NCBI GenBank assembly: GCA_027577415.1
Contig: JANBQS010000105.1
Location: 1 to 35,721 of the forward strand
DNA: 35,721 nucleotides
Origin: Coemansia sp. RSA 922
Lineage: Eukaryota > Kickxellomycota > Kickxellomycetes > Kickxellales > Kickxellaceae
Direction of reading: 5' to 3'
In this document: positions 14,651 through 26,604 of the stretch, one piece after another
Layout: each line of letters starts with the position of its first letter
Numbering within the stretch: position 1 is the first letter of the stretch
Position numbers and translations under genes: made by a program
Notes under the pieces: model-generated
Databases searched by the model: none
Seen by the model: the letters and a program-made list of their open reading frames with translations, nothing else
Told to the model about the DNA's origin: nothing

Positions 14651-15913
14651 TTACAGGTAAACGCGGCGGAGATCGGTTGGTTGCGTTATCTGTTGGCATT
14701 GCGGACATAATTTTTTAGTACCTAGTGTATGTAGCCAACAGGTTTCGCAGTATACGTGCCAGCAGTTGATAGATGTACAGGGCTTTTCATAGGGCTCGAG
14801 GCAGATCAGACATTTTTGGACTGATTGCAAGAGCCGGTCTTGCTCACGAATACGGGCTTTGAGCGCATCGAGAATGAGCTGTGATCCACCAGCAGCTTGC
14901 TGCAAGCCTGCCACAGGTGATGGTTCTGGCTCGTCTTCAAGCGCGGGAGCAAACTCTTCGAACTGGGGATTAGCCAGTTCTTGAGTCTGTCTATCATCGC
15001 GTCGCGAGCCCTTACGATTATCAGCAGACAAAGAGGTAAAGAGCAAGTTGCTGTCACTATACTGAGCAACACCGAAATTAGTTTCGTCTTCGGCATCGAC
15101 ATCAATATCATCGTCGTTGTGCAAAGACATTGACGACGAATGACCGATACCCGCAGCAACCAGGCCGCCCTCCACCATAGCGGTAGCACGGACACGTCGC
15201 TGGCCGCCCCACTCATACTCGACCATGGGCTCATGGACAGCAGGAGCGCCCGTCGACAAACAGTTGTCGATATGTGCATTAACAGCGTCCATGTCTCCAT
15301 CGATAGTATTACTACAGATAAAGCAAGTCTGCGTGGACTCGTTGGGCGGGCTCACGTTGTGAGGAACCGCGGTTCCCTGCGTATATATGCATACTTCGAC
15401 AGACAGCTCAGAGTCCATACTGTCCACGGGTGGCGACGAACTGTCGGATCTGGAGGTATTCCGGCGCTTACGCGAGCGGCTACTACGGGGTGGATTAATA
15501 TTGCCAGATACTCGGCGGCTACTAGTGGCAGAGTCTGCTCGACTGCTACCACCAAAACTACGGTTAGCAGAGCCGAGACCGTTCGTCAGGCTGCGCAGGC
15601 TGATCCGGCGGTCGGGCGGTGCAGGAACTGGCTCGTGAGGCTGTACATTGAGCAACACGCGTTGTGTGCGTCTACGCGAAGAGCGACGCCGGTTGTCAGC
15701 ATACTCCTCCAAGTAGTCTGGATCTGTAAGTGCACTGTTGTCGTCTCCAGACATATGTTCATCTCCGTTTACGACTTCGTCATACCTCCTGACTCTAGGC
15801 CTCTGGCTCACAGTGCCAGACGGCGATCGTTGCTGATCGTACTCAGTAGCTAGAGGCAGTCCGTTCAACGCCCGTAGTCCCAGCTCCTCAAACGTCCAAA
15901 CCATAGGATCCAT
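14651..15913 (-). CDS. RNF220-like RING E3 ubiquitin ligase
   Basis: 420 residues, single exon, starting MDPMVWTFEELGLRALNG; the Met at residue 4 is an equally good start. Residues ~40-190 are Arg/Ser-rich and disordered. A C-x2-C-x13-H-x3-C element (CFIC…HIDNC) at about 195-215 may be a small UBZ-type zinc finger. The last 53 residues are a RING: CLICLEPYEKPCTSINCWHV, then YCETCW, LGTKKLCPQC and the terminus DLRRVYL. This matches the diagnostic end of animal RNF220 (CLIC…TSIQCWHVHCEECW…LGAKKLCPQC…DLRRIYL) nearly block for block. Family knowledge: RNF220 is an E3 ligase acting on Sin3B and other nuclear proteins. Substrates here are unknown. The gene is divergent from nothing nearby; SCAI lies upstream on the same strand. 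Confidence 0.85.
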   Translation of the reverse strand: MDPMVWTFEELGLRALNGLPLATEYDQQRSPSGTVSQRPRVRRYDEVVNGDEHMSGDDNSALTDPDYLEEYADNRRRSSRRRTQRVLLNVQPHEPVPAPPDRRISLRSLTNGLGSANRSFGGSSRADSATSSRRVSGNINPPRSSRSRKRRNTSRSDSSSPPVDSMDSELSVEVCIYTQGTAVPHNVSPPNESTQTCFICSNTIDGDMDAVNAHIDNCLSTGAPAVHEPMVEYEWGGQRRVRATAMVEGGLVAAGIGHSSSMSLHNDDDIDVDAEDETNFGVAQYSDSNLLFTSLSADNRKGSRRDDRQTQELANPQFEEFAPALEDEPEPSPVAGLQQAAGGSQLILDALKARIREQDRLLQSVQKCLICLEPYEKPCTSINCWHVYCETCWLHTLGTKKLCPQCQQITQPTDLRRVYL

Positions 15914-16165
15914 AGCGCGTGTGTGTATGTGACAATATCTCTTGCTGAACAGTATCCAACCCGGAGCGTGTAGCGTTGGTTGAAGATACGGACGCTAATA
16001 AAAAAGGTAGACGGAGAAAATTGCAGAATTTCGAAATGTTAATGTGGAAGGATACAAATTGGCAATATAATAAGAGATGGATTATCGAAGAGTCGCTTCT
16101 TATGAGCTGGTTGACCATTTAGCCAAAAAAAAAAAAAAAAAGTTGATGGATTCATTTTAATATAG

Positions 16166-18421
16166 TCACGTGGATAGGGATGCTGGATGGTCATTGGCGC
16201 CGCTGTCACCAGTGATGGCCTCCGCCACTGTAGCGGCGGCGATGGGCTGAGGCGACGCTGGCGGCACTTGTTCTTGAGTTGGTGACTGTGGTTTAGCGGG
16301 AGGTGTCAGCGGACGGTCAGACATGCGATAGCGGTCCTCAACCGAGCACAACTCAATAACATCGCGAGCCTTTCTTAACAGCACCGGCGCAGACACAACA
16401 TCCTTAAATCGCTCAGGCGACGACTGCGGCAAATGCTCGGGCCTCACAAACTCCAGATGCAAGTCCAACAGGACACAGCACAGGACGTGGCGAATAACGA
16501 TCTGGCGCAAAAAGTCGTCGCCCATGAACTTGCGCACCTGGCTAGAAGCATAGGTGTTCAGCAGCTCAAGAGCCAGATCCTCAAACTCTATAAACAGGGT
16601 CTCCAGCTCTGACCATTGCTCGGCTGCCATCGACGTGATCTGCGATACGACGCAAAATGCAACAATAGGCGAGTGCAAGAAGAACGTGTAGATGCTACCT
16701 GAGCTGCTGGTAATCGGGTACTCGGTCGGCGACAGTAGACAGAGCAATGGCTGATTGAACAGGTTGGGCATGTCTTTGTACGCCCACGAGCTTTCGCTCT
16801 CGACCACAAGGAAGAACGGCTTGCGCGTGTACGGAACCAGATCCGCCGGGTGCACGGAGTTGATAAGCTGCTCGGCGCTGCGATCCTTGGCCGCCTCACC
16901 TGAACTGCGCCGAGCTGTGGCAATACCGCCTATATACCCGTGCGCCGCTGCACCGTTAGTTGTATCCGGGACTTCGGTACTGGCACCTTCAGAGGATAGG
17001 TATAAAAGCACGCAGCCTTGCTCGCCTATTTCTCGGAACGCATTGGCTAGATACACTTGGATCTGGCTAAAGTTCGGCTGGTACAAAACATACTTGTGTG
17101 GGTTGACACGCCGACCAGGCCGCTCCTTCTCCACAGTGTCCTTGTCTCGCTCATTAGGCTCTACCTTATCCTTAATGGCGGCCTTTCCCTTGCCGCCCAC
17201 TGCTCCTGCGCCTCCGGTATCAGCGGCAGTCTCTGGTGCTTCAGGCGTATCGGCTGTTGAACCATCGGCAATCACCGCCGTGCTTCCCTCAGCCGTCTCT
17301 GTGGCGGCCGGTATCGCTGGCGTAGCAGCCGATCCAGTAGCAGCCTCTTTTGAGTTAGTGCTGGGTTCGCGCTCGAGCATCTGCAGCATATAGTACATAT
17401 CCAGGGTCAGCTCTGAGAACTTGATCTGAGTCGGACGATTCCCAACAATAACCGCCTCTTGCAACCGAAACTTGGAGCCATCCTTCTCCGGCCTAAGACG
17501 TCTGCGCGCGACCAACCGGTAACTAACAGGCAGAGACGCCGTGCCCGAGTGGTTGCTAGGCACCGGACTGCACACAGCCTGCATAAACATGGCCATTTCC
17601 TTAACGACCAGCGACCACTCCATCTTATCGACGGGATTAAAAGTAGTCGAGTAAATGTCGATCAGCGCCTTGACTTCTTCCAAAAGCTGCAGCATCATTG
17701 GAGCGTTGTTCATCTGCAGACAAACCATGATGAACCGCGCGTAGTACCGGAGTTTCTTGATCATCAGCGCAGAGTTTTTGACTTCTTGCTCGCCCTTAAA
17801 GTAGCTGCGCTCGCGAATCGCATCGTAAAACATATACGCCTCTTGCAAGTAGTTTGTCTCGCTCGTTCGCAAGTAGTACCGGTAATAGAGTTGTCCGATT
17901 TTGGACGCTATCTCGCCCACCTCCCACCGCTTCAGTCCGTAGTGCTCGGGCTTCTCCAAGAGTACGCGGTGCTGGGTTTGGTACTTCCATAGCTTGGTGT
18001 ATACCTCAAATGTGCGTTGAAAGTGTGGCATCCAGTACTTGCTGCCGATTTCGGGCAGGTCGCTTAGTCCCGAAAACAACTGCTGACTCTTCTCGAGCAG
18101 GTATTCAAACTCCTCGACTATCTCCTTGGCGCGCTCCGTGTTTTGCGTTGATGCATCAACGCCGTCCTTTGTCGCAACCGTGGGCTGGTCAGTGTCTGCT
18201 GCTGCCCCTTCTGTGACGTGTTCGACTGGCACTCGCTCTGTCTCCAGCACGGGCGGCACAGGGACACCCTCGACTGCGGGTATTTGTTGCTGTTGTTGCT
18301 GTTGTTGCTGCTGCTGCTGCTGCAAATGAGCAACAGGCTCAGTGTGGGGCCCCTCGTGTACGCGTGTTTCAGGCGGAGCATCCTGAATAACCGGCGTACT
18401 GGGAGCAGAGTCGGTCGTCAT
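16166..18421 (-). CDS. SCAI family protein (suppressor of cancer cell invasion homologue)
   Basis: 751 residues from ATG 18421 (MTTDSAPSTPVIQDAPP). The frame extends 26 codons further upstream as a Phe/Leu-rich translation of AT-rich leader, so the inner ATG is preferred. The N-terminal ~110 residues are disordered and include 13 glutamines in a row encoded by mixed CAG and CAA. From EEFEYLLEKSQQLFSGLSDL the SCAI domain begins, with conserved YWMPHFQRTFEVYTKLWKYQ and YGLKRWEVGEIASKIGQLYY blocks and SYFKGE. A ~100-residue Ala/Thr/Gly-rich insert interrupts it near the middle. The C-terminal half contains HKYVLYQPNFSQI and PFFLVVESESSWAYKDMPNLFNQPLLCLLSP, then a stretch ending ITGDSGANDHPASLST. 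Family knowledge: human SCAI is a nuclear factor that restrains MRTF/SRF transcription and works with 53BP1 in DNA break repair. It shares a 285-bp divergent promoter with UBE2W. Confidence 0.88.
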   Translation of the reverse strand: MTTDSAPSTPVIQDAPPETRVHEGPHTEPVAHLQQQQQQQQQQQQQIPAVEGVPVPPVLETERVPVEHVTEGAAADTDQPTVATKDGVDASTQNTERAKEIVEEFEYLLEKSQQLFSGLSDLPEIGSKYWMPHFQRTFEVYTKLWKYQTQHRVLLEKPEHYGLKRWEVGEIASKIGQLYYRYYLRTSETNYLQEAYMFYDAIRERSYFKGEQEVKNSALMIKKLRYYARFIMVCLQMNNAPMMLQLLEEVKALIDIYSTTFNPVDKMEWSLVVKEMAMFMQAVCSPVPSNHSGTASLPVSYRLVARRRLRPEKDGSKFRLQEAVIVGNRPTQIKFSELTLDMYYMLQMLEREPSTNSKEAATGSAATPAIPAATETAEGSTAVIADGSTADTPEAPETAADTGGAGAVGGKGKAAIKDKVEPNERDKDTVEKERPGRRVNPHKYVLYQPNFSQIQVYLANAFREIGEQGCVLLYLSSEGASTEVPDTTNGAAAHGYIGGIATARRSSGEAAKDRSAEQLINSVHPADLVPYTRKPFFLVVESESSWAYKDMPNLFNQPLLCLLSPTEYPITSSSGSIYTFFLHSPIVAFCVVSQITSMAAEQWSELETLFIEFEDLALELLNTYASSQVRKFMGDDFLRQIVIRHVLCCVLLDLHLEFVRPEHLPQSSPERFKDVVSAPVLLRKARDVIELCSVEDRYRMSDRPLTPPAKPQSPTQEQVPPASPQPIAAATVAEAITGDSGANDHPASLST

Positions 18422-18490
18422 TGTACGATTGTCAAGTAATGCAAATTCAAGAATAAAATAAAACAAGAATAAAATACACACTAGAAAAGA

Positions 18491-18510
18491 ATCATGCATG
18501 CAGGCATGAT
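18491..18510. repeat. Perfect 7-bp inverted repeat in the SCAI/UBE2W divergent promoter
   Basis: ATCATGC, spacer ATGCAG, GCATGAT. It lies about 70 bp upstream of the SCAI ATG and 200 bp upstream of UBE2W. It could be a binding site for a dimeric factor serving both genes or a chance palindrome. Confidence 0.35.
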
Positions 18511-18706
18511 GACTTTGCTAAAAAAAAATCGCAAAGGGAGACGACTGACAATGATGTGTGATTGACGAGGAACGGGTTGTCTATATGCACGCATTGTCTA
18601 GGCTCTGGCCTTCTAAAACAAATAGCTTGCGCTTCTAACCTCTTCTCCACCTCACTTTTTTATCTCTGCTTTACTTTAAACCTCTCTGTCATATCTTTTA
18701 AAAAAA

Positions 18707-19313
18707 ATGTCATCACCTATGCGGACAAAAAGACTGCTACGCGAGCTGCGTCAACTAAAACTCTCGCAGTCGCGCTACGTATCGCTAGACACTACCGACA
18801 ACATTGACAAATGGATTGTCCGACTTTGCGGTGTCGAAGGTACATTATATGCTGACGAAGAGTTTACGCTGTTATTCGAGTTCCCCGCCGACTATCCTTT
18901 AGAAGCACCGGTTGTCACATTTACGGGCAAAACGCCAGTCCACCCACACGTCTACAGCAACGGACATATTTGTTTGAGTATTTTGTATAAGCACTGGTGC
19001 CCGGTATTGACAGTCGACGCTATATGCCAGTCAGTCCTCTCTATGCTCTCCAGCTGCGAAAAGAAGGCAAGTCCAAGAATAATCTCATGTTGCTAGGGGG
19101 CTATTGAAATCAGTTTAATAATTGTGTGTATTGCAAAAAAATTTCTCTGGAGGGTAGGAGCGGCCTGAGCGAGACCAGGTGTATATCAAACAGGCAAAGG
19201 CCTCGCCCAAAGACACGGTCTGGATCTTTGACGGTATGTATTGAAACACTTTGCAACACAATGTTCGATCACACTCGTAAATTAGCTAATAAGTAAATAT
19301 CCCAGAGTTGTAG
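18707..19313 (+). CDS. UBE2W-type ubiquitin-conjugating enzyme, three exons with a GC-AG intron
   Basis: Exons 18707-19066, 19158-19233 and 19306-19313 give 147 residues (human UBE2W is 151). Exon 1 carries the E2 fold, with the HPHVYSNGHICLSIL active-site block; the catalytic Cys is residue 89. The first donor is AAG|GCAAGT, the classic GC-type donor consensus, and the acceptor is at 19156-19157. Exon 2 continues in frame with ERPERDQVYIKQAKASP and WIFD, equivalent to the RRPPDNSFYVR…W tail of the family. The second intron is GT-AG (72 nt) and the last exon supplies only the end of E, L and the stop. Reading through the first donor instead gives an unrelated tail ending after 10 residues. 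Family knowledge: UBE2W attaches ubiquitin to protein N-termini rather than lysines. Confidence 0.88.
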
Positions 19314-19372
19314 ATACGACAGTCTAACATTCGCAAGTTCTATTATAACTAATAAAGTAATCTCACCAATAT

Positions 19373-20968
19373 TCAAATGCCGTCGTTACCAGTATCCACT
19401 GATCCGTAGCTAGGCAAGCCCTTATGTTGAAGACCACTAGCCTGTAGCGGCGTATGTACTGGGTCAGGCGGACAACTGCTGGGTACGATATCATCGGCCA
19501 GATTGCGTGCATGCTGCCGTACAGCAATGGCAGTAGCGTGGCGCGGCAGTGACAATCCACTTGCATTGGCAGGCAATCGCAGTCCGCCGATTTCAGTCAA
19601 CGAGCGGGGCGAAAAGCCAAACAAGCGCGGCGATGGCTGCGATGGTGTGCGACTCAGATACTCGGACACGGCAAAAGTGGCATTTGGCACGGCTGAAACA
19701 ATGTGGTACAAGGGAATCGTGATGCCATGGACGATAACCGAGGCAGTGACGAGCGAGTACACGATAGGAAGGAGGAATTCCTTTGCACGCAGATCAGCTA
19801 ACATCGTATCCTGAAGCTCATTATAAGCAACCATCGCGTAGAACACGGCGCCCACACCAATAGGTCCGAACCAGCCGGCAAACAAGGATTCTCGGAACGT
19901 TTCAATGGCAGGCGTAAGCTTGGTCACAGCCAATACCATTGGGAGTCGGCGGAACAGCAAGATTAGAACCGCCGAGACCACCAACCGGCCTGTAGTCAAT
20001 GTATCCATGCCGCCAGTGAACTCGTTCCAAGGGATGATTGTGCCAAGGTAGATGAAAAACGTAAAGTTGAACAGCGTATCCAATACATCTTGAAAATGCG
20101 CCTCCTTGGTTTCTTCTCTGAACCAGTCATCCCAAGTCAGCGTGTTTCCAGCCACAAAGCAGGCTAGAATATCGTCGCTGCCCACTAACGACACCAAGCC
20201 CAAGGTCAGCAATGTCAGGGATATAGCGAACGACAAGAACGAGTCATGGTCGATCCATCCTTGCTTACGCGCGAACTGAAGTAGCTTGCGTGCGGCCCAT
20301 CCAATAGCAGCGCCAAACACCACAGACATGAGCACTTCCCACAGAACGACTACTATGAACCATCGCGTGAGCGCCTCTTTGGCTGTGGCATACTTTATCA
20401 AATACAGCGCCAAATATAAATACGGATATCCGAGTCCATCATTGGCGCCCGATTCAGCCGAAATTATGTTTCGTACATGTTGCGGTACTTTGGCTTCGGC
20501 GAATTTGCCGCGTACAATGGAGTTGGCTAATACGGGGTCTGTAGGCGCGACGCAAGAGGCGATGAGCAGCGACTCGATAAAGCTCAGTCTGAAAACGAGC
20601 ATGATGATTACGGCGGACGTCAGCCACATCCAGGCCATCACTGGGCCGAGTAGCATCAGCAGCGAGGTGAGTTCCTTTGTCAGATACTTTTTCGGCAGTG
20701 TAATGCCTGCCGCCATTACTTGGATGGCAATGATCAGGCGGGTCAGCTCTAGCGTAAATGATGGCACGTCAATCCAGCTGGCTGGGTCCACTGCGCCTAT
20801 GCCCGCTGGCCCGACCGTGGCTCCAAATAAAAGCGCCACTAATGTGTCCGATAGAAAAAGCCACTCCTTGACTACCATGGATACTAGGCCAAAGCACACG
20901 GCAAACAGCCCTAGTAAAAGAGGGACCATGGCATTCGCACCTGTGTTGAAGTGAATCCAGCCACTCAT
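19373..20968 (-). CDS. Plasma-membrane Na+(K+)/H+ antiporter, Nha1/Sod2 type
   Basis: 531 residues from ATG 20968 (MSGWIHFNTGANAMVPLLLG). About twelve hydrophobic segments fill residues 15-430. Family blocks include LFLSDTLVALLFGATVGPAGIGAVDP near the start, IASCVAPTDPVLANSIVRGKFAE with the paired-acid region typical of CPA1 exchangers, and ISAESGANDGLGYPYL, equivalent to the ND motif of Nha1 and Sod2. FFIYLGTIIPWNEF and GWFGPIGVGAVFYAMVA follow, as in fungal Nha antiporters. The hydrophilic tail is about 100 residues, short like S. pombe Sod2 and unlike the very long tail of budding-yeast Nha1. It would expel Na+ or K+ in exchange for protons at the cell surface and so support salt and pH tolerance. 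Divergent from PAB1. Confidence 0.92.
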   Translation of the reverse strand: MSGWIHFNTGANAMVPLLLGLFAVCFGLVSMVVKEWLFLSDTLVALLFGATVGPAGIGAVDPASWIDVPSFTLELTRLIIAIQVMAAGITLPKKYLTKELTSLLMLLGPVMAWMWLTSAVIIMLVFRLSFIESLLIASCVAPTDPVLANSIVRGKFAEAKVPQHVRNIISAESGANDGLGYPYLYLALYLIKYATAKEALTRWFIVVVLWEVLMSVVFGAAIGWAARKLLQFARKQGWIDHDSFLSFAISLTLLTLGLVSLVGSDDILACFVAGNTLTWDDWFREETKEAHFQDVLDTLFNFTFFIYLGTIIPWNEFTGGMDTLTTGRLVVSAVLILLFRRLPMVLAVTKLTPAIETFRESLFAGWFGPIGVGAVFYAMVAYNELQDTMLADLRAKEFLLPIVYSLVTASVIVHGITIPLYHIVSAVPNATFAVSEYLSRTPSQPSPRLFGFSPRSLTEIGGLRLPANASGLSLPRHATAIAVRQHARNLADDIVPSSCPPDPVHTPLQASGLQHKGLPSYGSVDTGNDGI

Positions 20969-23742
<2,774 letters not shown>

Positions 23743-24030
23743 ATTCACTGCACTCAAAGTGGCTCACCCACACATATTTTATTGTTAACATTGATTTAAA
23801 TTGATGCCTGGAACCGTCTTTTGTTCGTTTGAGAAGCTGGATAATTGTCTTTGGATCCGTGTGAAGACAGATGTCTACGTGGATACTTTGGTGCTCGTGT
23901 GTGGCTTGCAGAAAAGCCAAGCCTCTCTGTACTAAATCGTCCGCCTGACTCTGACTGACTCTTCTCAGCATATCTTTTTCTCTTTATTTTTCATTTTTCA
24001 TTCTTTAACAACGATCTTTCGAAATTGCCA

Positions 24031-24924
24031 ATGGTGTCTTTGCGCGGTGTGTATGCCTCTCGCGTAAATTTGCTCAGTTGCAATCAGATACATCCGTCCT
24101 TGCCGCAGTCACTCTGGTCTGCAAATTTACCTTGGTCAACTTCCGCTCCTGCCGCAAAGCCGGCAACTAGCACTGAAGACGATACAGATTATGATGTGCT
24201 AGACATTTGGCGGCCCCTGTATCCTGCACCACCCGCGCCTACTGCCCAGACGTTCCGGAGCCCGGTTGTCGAATCTGGTGACTCTGCTATGCTTAATGTC
24301 TGGATGTGTCCAGAGATAGACAGCCGTCAGCGGTTTGAGCGAGCAAAGTGGCGGAAAGCCGAGCTAGTTGCTGAGCGGATGACCGCACTCATGCAAGCTA
24401 GCAACAAGGACCGAGAGAATAAAGAGGTGCGTCGAGGAACAAAGCGCAAGGCTGTCGAGGAACAAGTTGAATCGGCTGTGCCTGTGGCGCCGAGCAGTCC
24501 GGACTTGCTCAAACCCCAGTCGCTTTTGATTCCTGAGCTGTTGCCAAAGGGAATGGTTCCGAGTCAGCCTGCGGTTGTCCCTCAGGTCGAGGAGCCTCGA
24601 TCTCTGCCGGCTCTTGATCTAGGGGCTGGGAGTCATGGTATGGAGACTGGCGATATGTCGTTGGGCCTTGATCTCGGGTTTGATATTGCGCAAAACTCGG
24701 TTAAACGCGGTCCGGTGTCTGGTATGAGCAGTTCGATCATGGAGATTGCAAACTTTCTTGAGCGAGATATCGACGTATTCACGCCGTTGTCTGCTGCCAG
24801 GACACCAAGATCGGCTGTCGTACCGAGTACACCTGTATCATTGCCTACTAGCGGTTTGAGGGAGGAAATACCGGCGTCTAAGCAACGTGAATTAATCGAG
24901 GATATTCTCAAACTCAGTTTTTAA
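24031..24924 (+). CDS. Unrecognised 297-residue, largely disordered protein
   Basis: Starts MVSLRGVYASRVNLLSCNQI at ATG 24031. The only ordered-looking parts are an aromatic acidic stretch (DDTDYDVLDIWRPLYP), a helical segment at about 95-135 (RQRFERAKWRKAELVAERMTA) followed by a basic nuclear-localisation-like KRKAVEEQ, and a C-terminal helix (REEIPASKQRELIEDILKL). The remainder is rich in Pro, Ser, Val and Leu, with TPR and STP sites near the end that could be CDK targets. There is no signal peptide or membrane segment. I do not recognise a family. A nuclear, phosphorylated regulatory protein is a guess from composition. Single exon, same strand as NDUFAF7, with a 192-bp gap to that ATG. 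Confidence 0.7.
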   Translation: MVSLRGVYASRVNLLSCNQIHPSLPQSLWSANLPWSTSAPAAKPATSTEDDTDYDVLDIWRPLYPAPPAPTAQTFRSPVVESGDSAMLNVWMCPEIDSRQRFERAKWRKAELVAERMTALMQASNKDRENKEVRRGTKRKAVEEQVESAVPVAPSSPDLLKPQSLLIPELLPKGMVPSQPAVVPQVEEPRSLPALDLGAGSHGMETGDMSLGLDLGFDIAQNSVKRGPVSGMSSSIMEIANFLERDIDVFTPLSAARTPRSAVVPSTPVSLPTSGLREEIPASKQRELIEDILKLSF

Positions 24925-25116
24925 ACCTTTTTTTTCAATATTTGTGTACTTTATCATTTCTCTATTCTGTTCTGTGGCTACACTGGCGAAACCATATTTA
25001 TGCGATGGTCTTTTTATGGTGGTTACAAGCTACTTTATTTTTTTTGGACCATTAGCGGGGACTATACTATTCTTTTTACATATTTTGCTCGCTACTTCAA
25101 CCCTCACAAACTTGTC

Positions 25117-26538
25117 ATGATCCTTCGCCGCGCATTAGCATGCAGTCGACTTTCGCATCGAGTCGCTTTGGCACCATCGTTGGCGCGCTGGTATAGTCCG
25201 ACGATCTACAAGCCCGACGGCACGACGCATACGGTGAAAGAGGAGCTGACTCCGCTAGCCAAGCATATCCGCGATACTATTCTGGCCACGGGACCGATAT
25301 CCATTGCACAGTACATGCAGCTGGCTCTAACCAGTCCTATCGGTGGCTATTATACCCGTGGTCAAGTGTTTGGACGGGAGGGCGATTTTGTCACATCACC
25401 AGAGATTAGCCAAATGTTTGGTGAGGTCATGGCTGTATGGTATGTAATGCACTGGGAGATGATGGGTCGACCCGCAAAGACCGTCTTTGTCGAACTGGGT
25501 CCTGGACGTGGTACCTTGATGGACGATATTATGCGAGCGGCTAAGCGGTTCACCTCGTTTTATGAGAGTATTCAGGGTATCCACTTTGTTGAGAAAAGCC
25601 CCGAGCTACGCAAACTACAGCATGACAAATTGGGCTGCGACTGGAATGTCACTGCAACCGTTGGTGACAAAAACGACACCGGGAAGACGCCATTGTCTAG
25701 CGTCAGTCAGCACTACGGAGGGCTTGAAGTTGGCTGGCACGACGTGCTGGAGCAAGTCACTGTGGACCGGGACTGTGTGCCACTAGTGATGGCACACGAG
25801 TTTTTCGACGCACTGCCCATTTACAAGTTTGAAAAGGGCGAGAGTGGAAAGTGGAGCGAGATACTAGTAGATGTTTCTGACTCGAGTACCACGCCAGTAC
25901 AGCCCACCAGTCCTGCACAACTGCGCGGCTCACTACAATCGACCTCCAGTGTGGAGGATTCGAGTACCAGCCATTTTAAATTCGTACGGGCACGAGGCGT
26001 TACCTCCAACGCGGCCATGGTATTGCGCGACCAACGGTTTGACTCACTATTCGACAAGGGCGATCGTGTTGAGGTTTCGCCCGAATCTGCTCGAGTTATG
26101 ATCCAGTTGGCCGACTGGATCTCAGCCAACAATGGCATGGGATTGATTATCGACTATGGTGTCGACTGGACTCAGGGCGATACGTTCCGCGGGATCAAGA
26201 ACCACCAATTTGTCAACCCGCTCAGCTCGCCTGGATCGATGGATCTGACAGCTGATGTTGACTTTAGCTACTTGCGTTTTGCGGCGAATGGCAAGGCCAA
26301 GTGCTATGGCCCTATCGAGCAAGGATCGTTTTTGCACTCGATGGGAATTCAGGCGCGGTTGCAGCAGCTCTTGCAGTCTACCAGCGACAACAAGGTGCAA
26401 AAGGACTTGGTTGATTGTTATAAGCGTCTAACTGACGTTCACAGCATGGGCCGGGTCTATAAAGTACTTGCTGTACTTCCAAATAGCTCTGAAGGAGCTC
26501 CAATTCCCTTTGCCCAGCCAATAGCAAACAGTTCTTAA
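25117..26538 (+). CDS. NDUFAF7/MidA family mitochondrial protein arginine methyltransferase
   Basis: 473 residues from ATG 25117 (MILRRALACSRLSHRVALAP), an Arg-rich mitochondrial presequence ending near RWYSP. The frame also extends 39 codons upstream through AT-rich leader; the presequence start is chosen instead. Conserved blocks are SIAQYMQLALTSPIGGYYT, EGDFVTSPEISQMFGE, the SAM-binding VELGPGRGTLMDDI at 125-138 and MAHEFFDALPIYKFE, followed by LIIDYG and the C-terminal YGPIEQGSFLHSMGI block. A Ser/Thr-rich insert of ~40 residues sits around 250-290. Family knowledge: NDUFAF7 dimethylates an arginine of the NDUFS2 subunit, an early step in respiratory complex I assembly. Its presence implies that this fungus keeps a multisubunit complex I. 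All visible motif residues are intact. Confidence 0.93.
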   Translation: MILRRALACSRLSHRVALAPSLARWYSPTIYKPDGTTHTVKEELTPLAKHIRDTILATGPISIAQYMQLALTSPIGGYYTRGQVFGREGDFVTSPEISQMFGEVMAVWYVMHWEMMGRPAKTVFVELGPGRGTLMDDIMRAAKRFTSFYESIQGIHFVEKSPELRKLQHDKLGCDWNVTATVGDKNDTGKTPLSSVSQHYGGLEVGWHDVLEQVTVDRDCVPLVMAHEFFDALPIYKFEKGESGKWSEILVDVSDSSTTPVQPTSPAQLRGSLQSTSSVEDSSTSHFKFVRARGVTSNAAMVLRDQRFDSLFDKGDRVEVSPESARVMIQLADWISANNGMGLIIDYGVDWTQGDTFRGIKNHQFVNPLSSPGSMDLTADVDFSYLRFAANGKAKCYGPIEQGSFLHSMGIQARLQQLLQSTSDNKVQKDLVDCYKRLTDVHSMGRVYKVLAVLPNSSEGAPIPFAQPIANSS

Positions 26539-26604
26539 AAAAATATGAATAATATTATATCTGTAGTTAGAGATGTGTAAAAAAAAATGCGTTTGATGAG
26601 GTAG

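Noticed and set aside
18295..18335. Repeat expansion of the trinucleotide in SCAI as a mobile or satellite repeat
   Set aside because: It is a 13-codon mixed CAG/CAA tract inside the coding sequence, encoding polyglutamine in a disordered region; common in fungal regulators.
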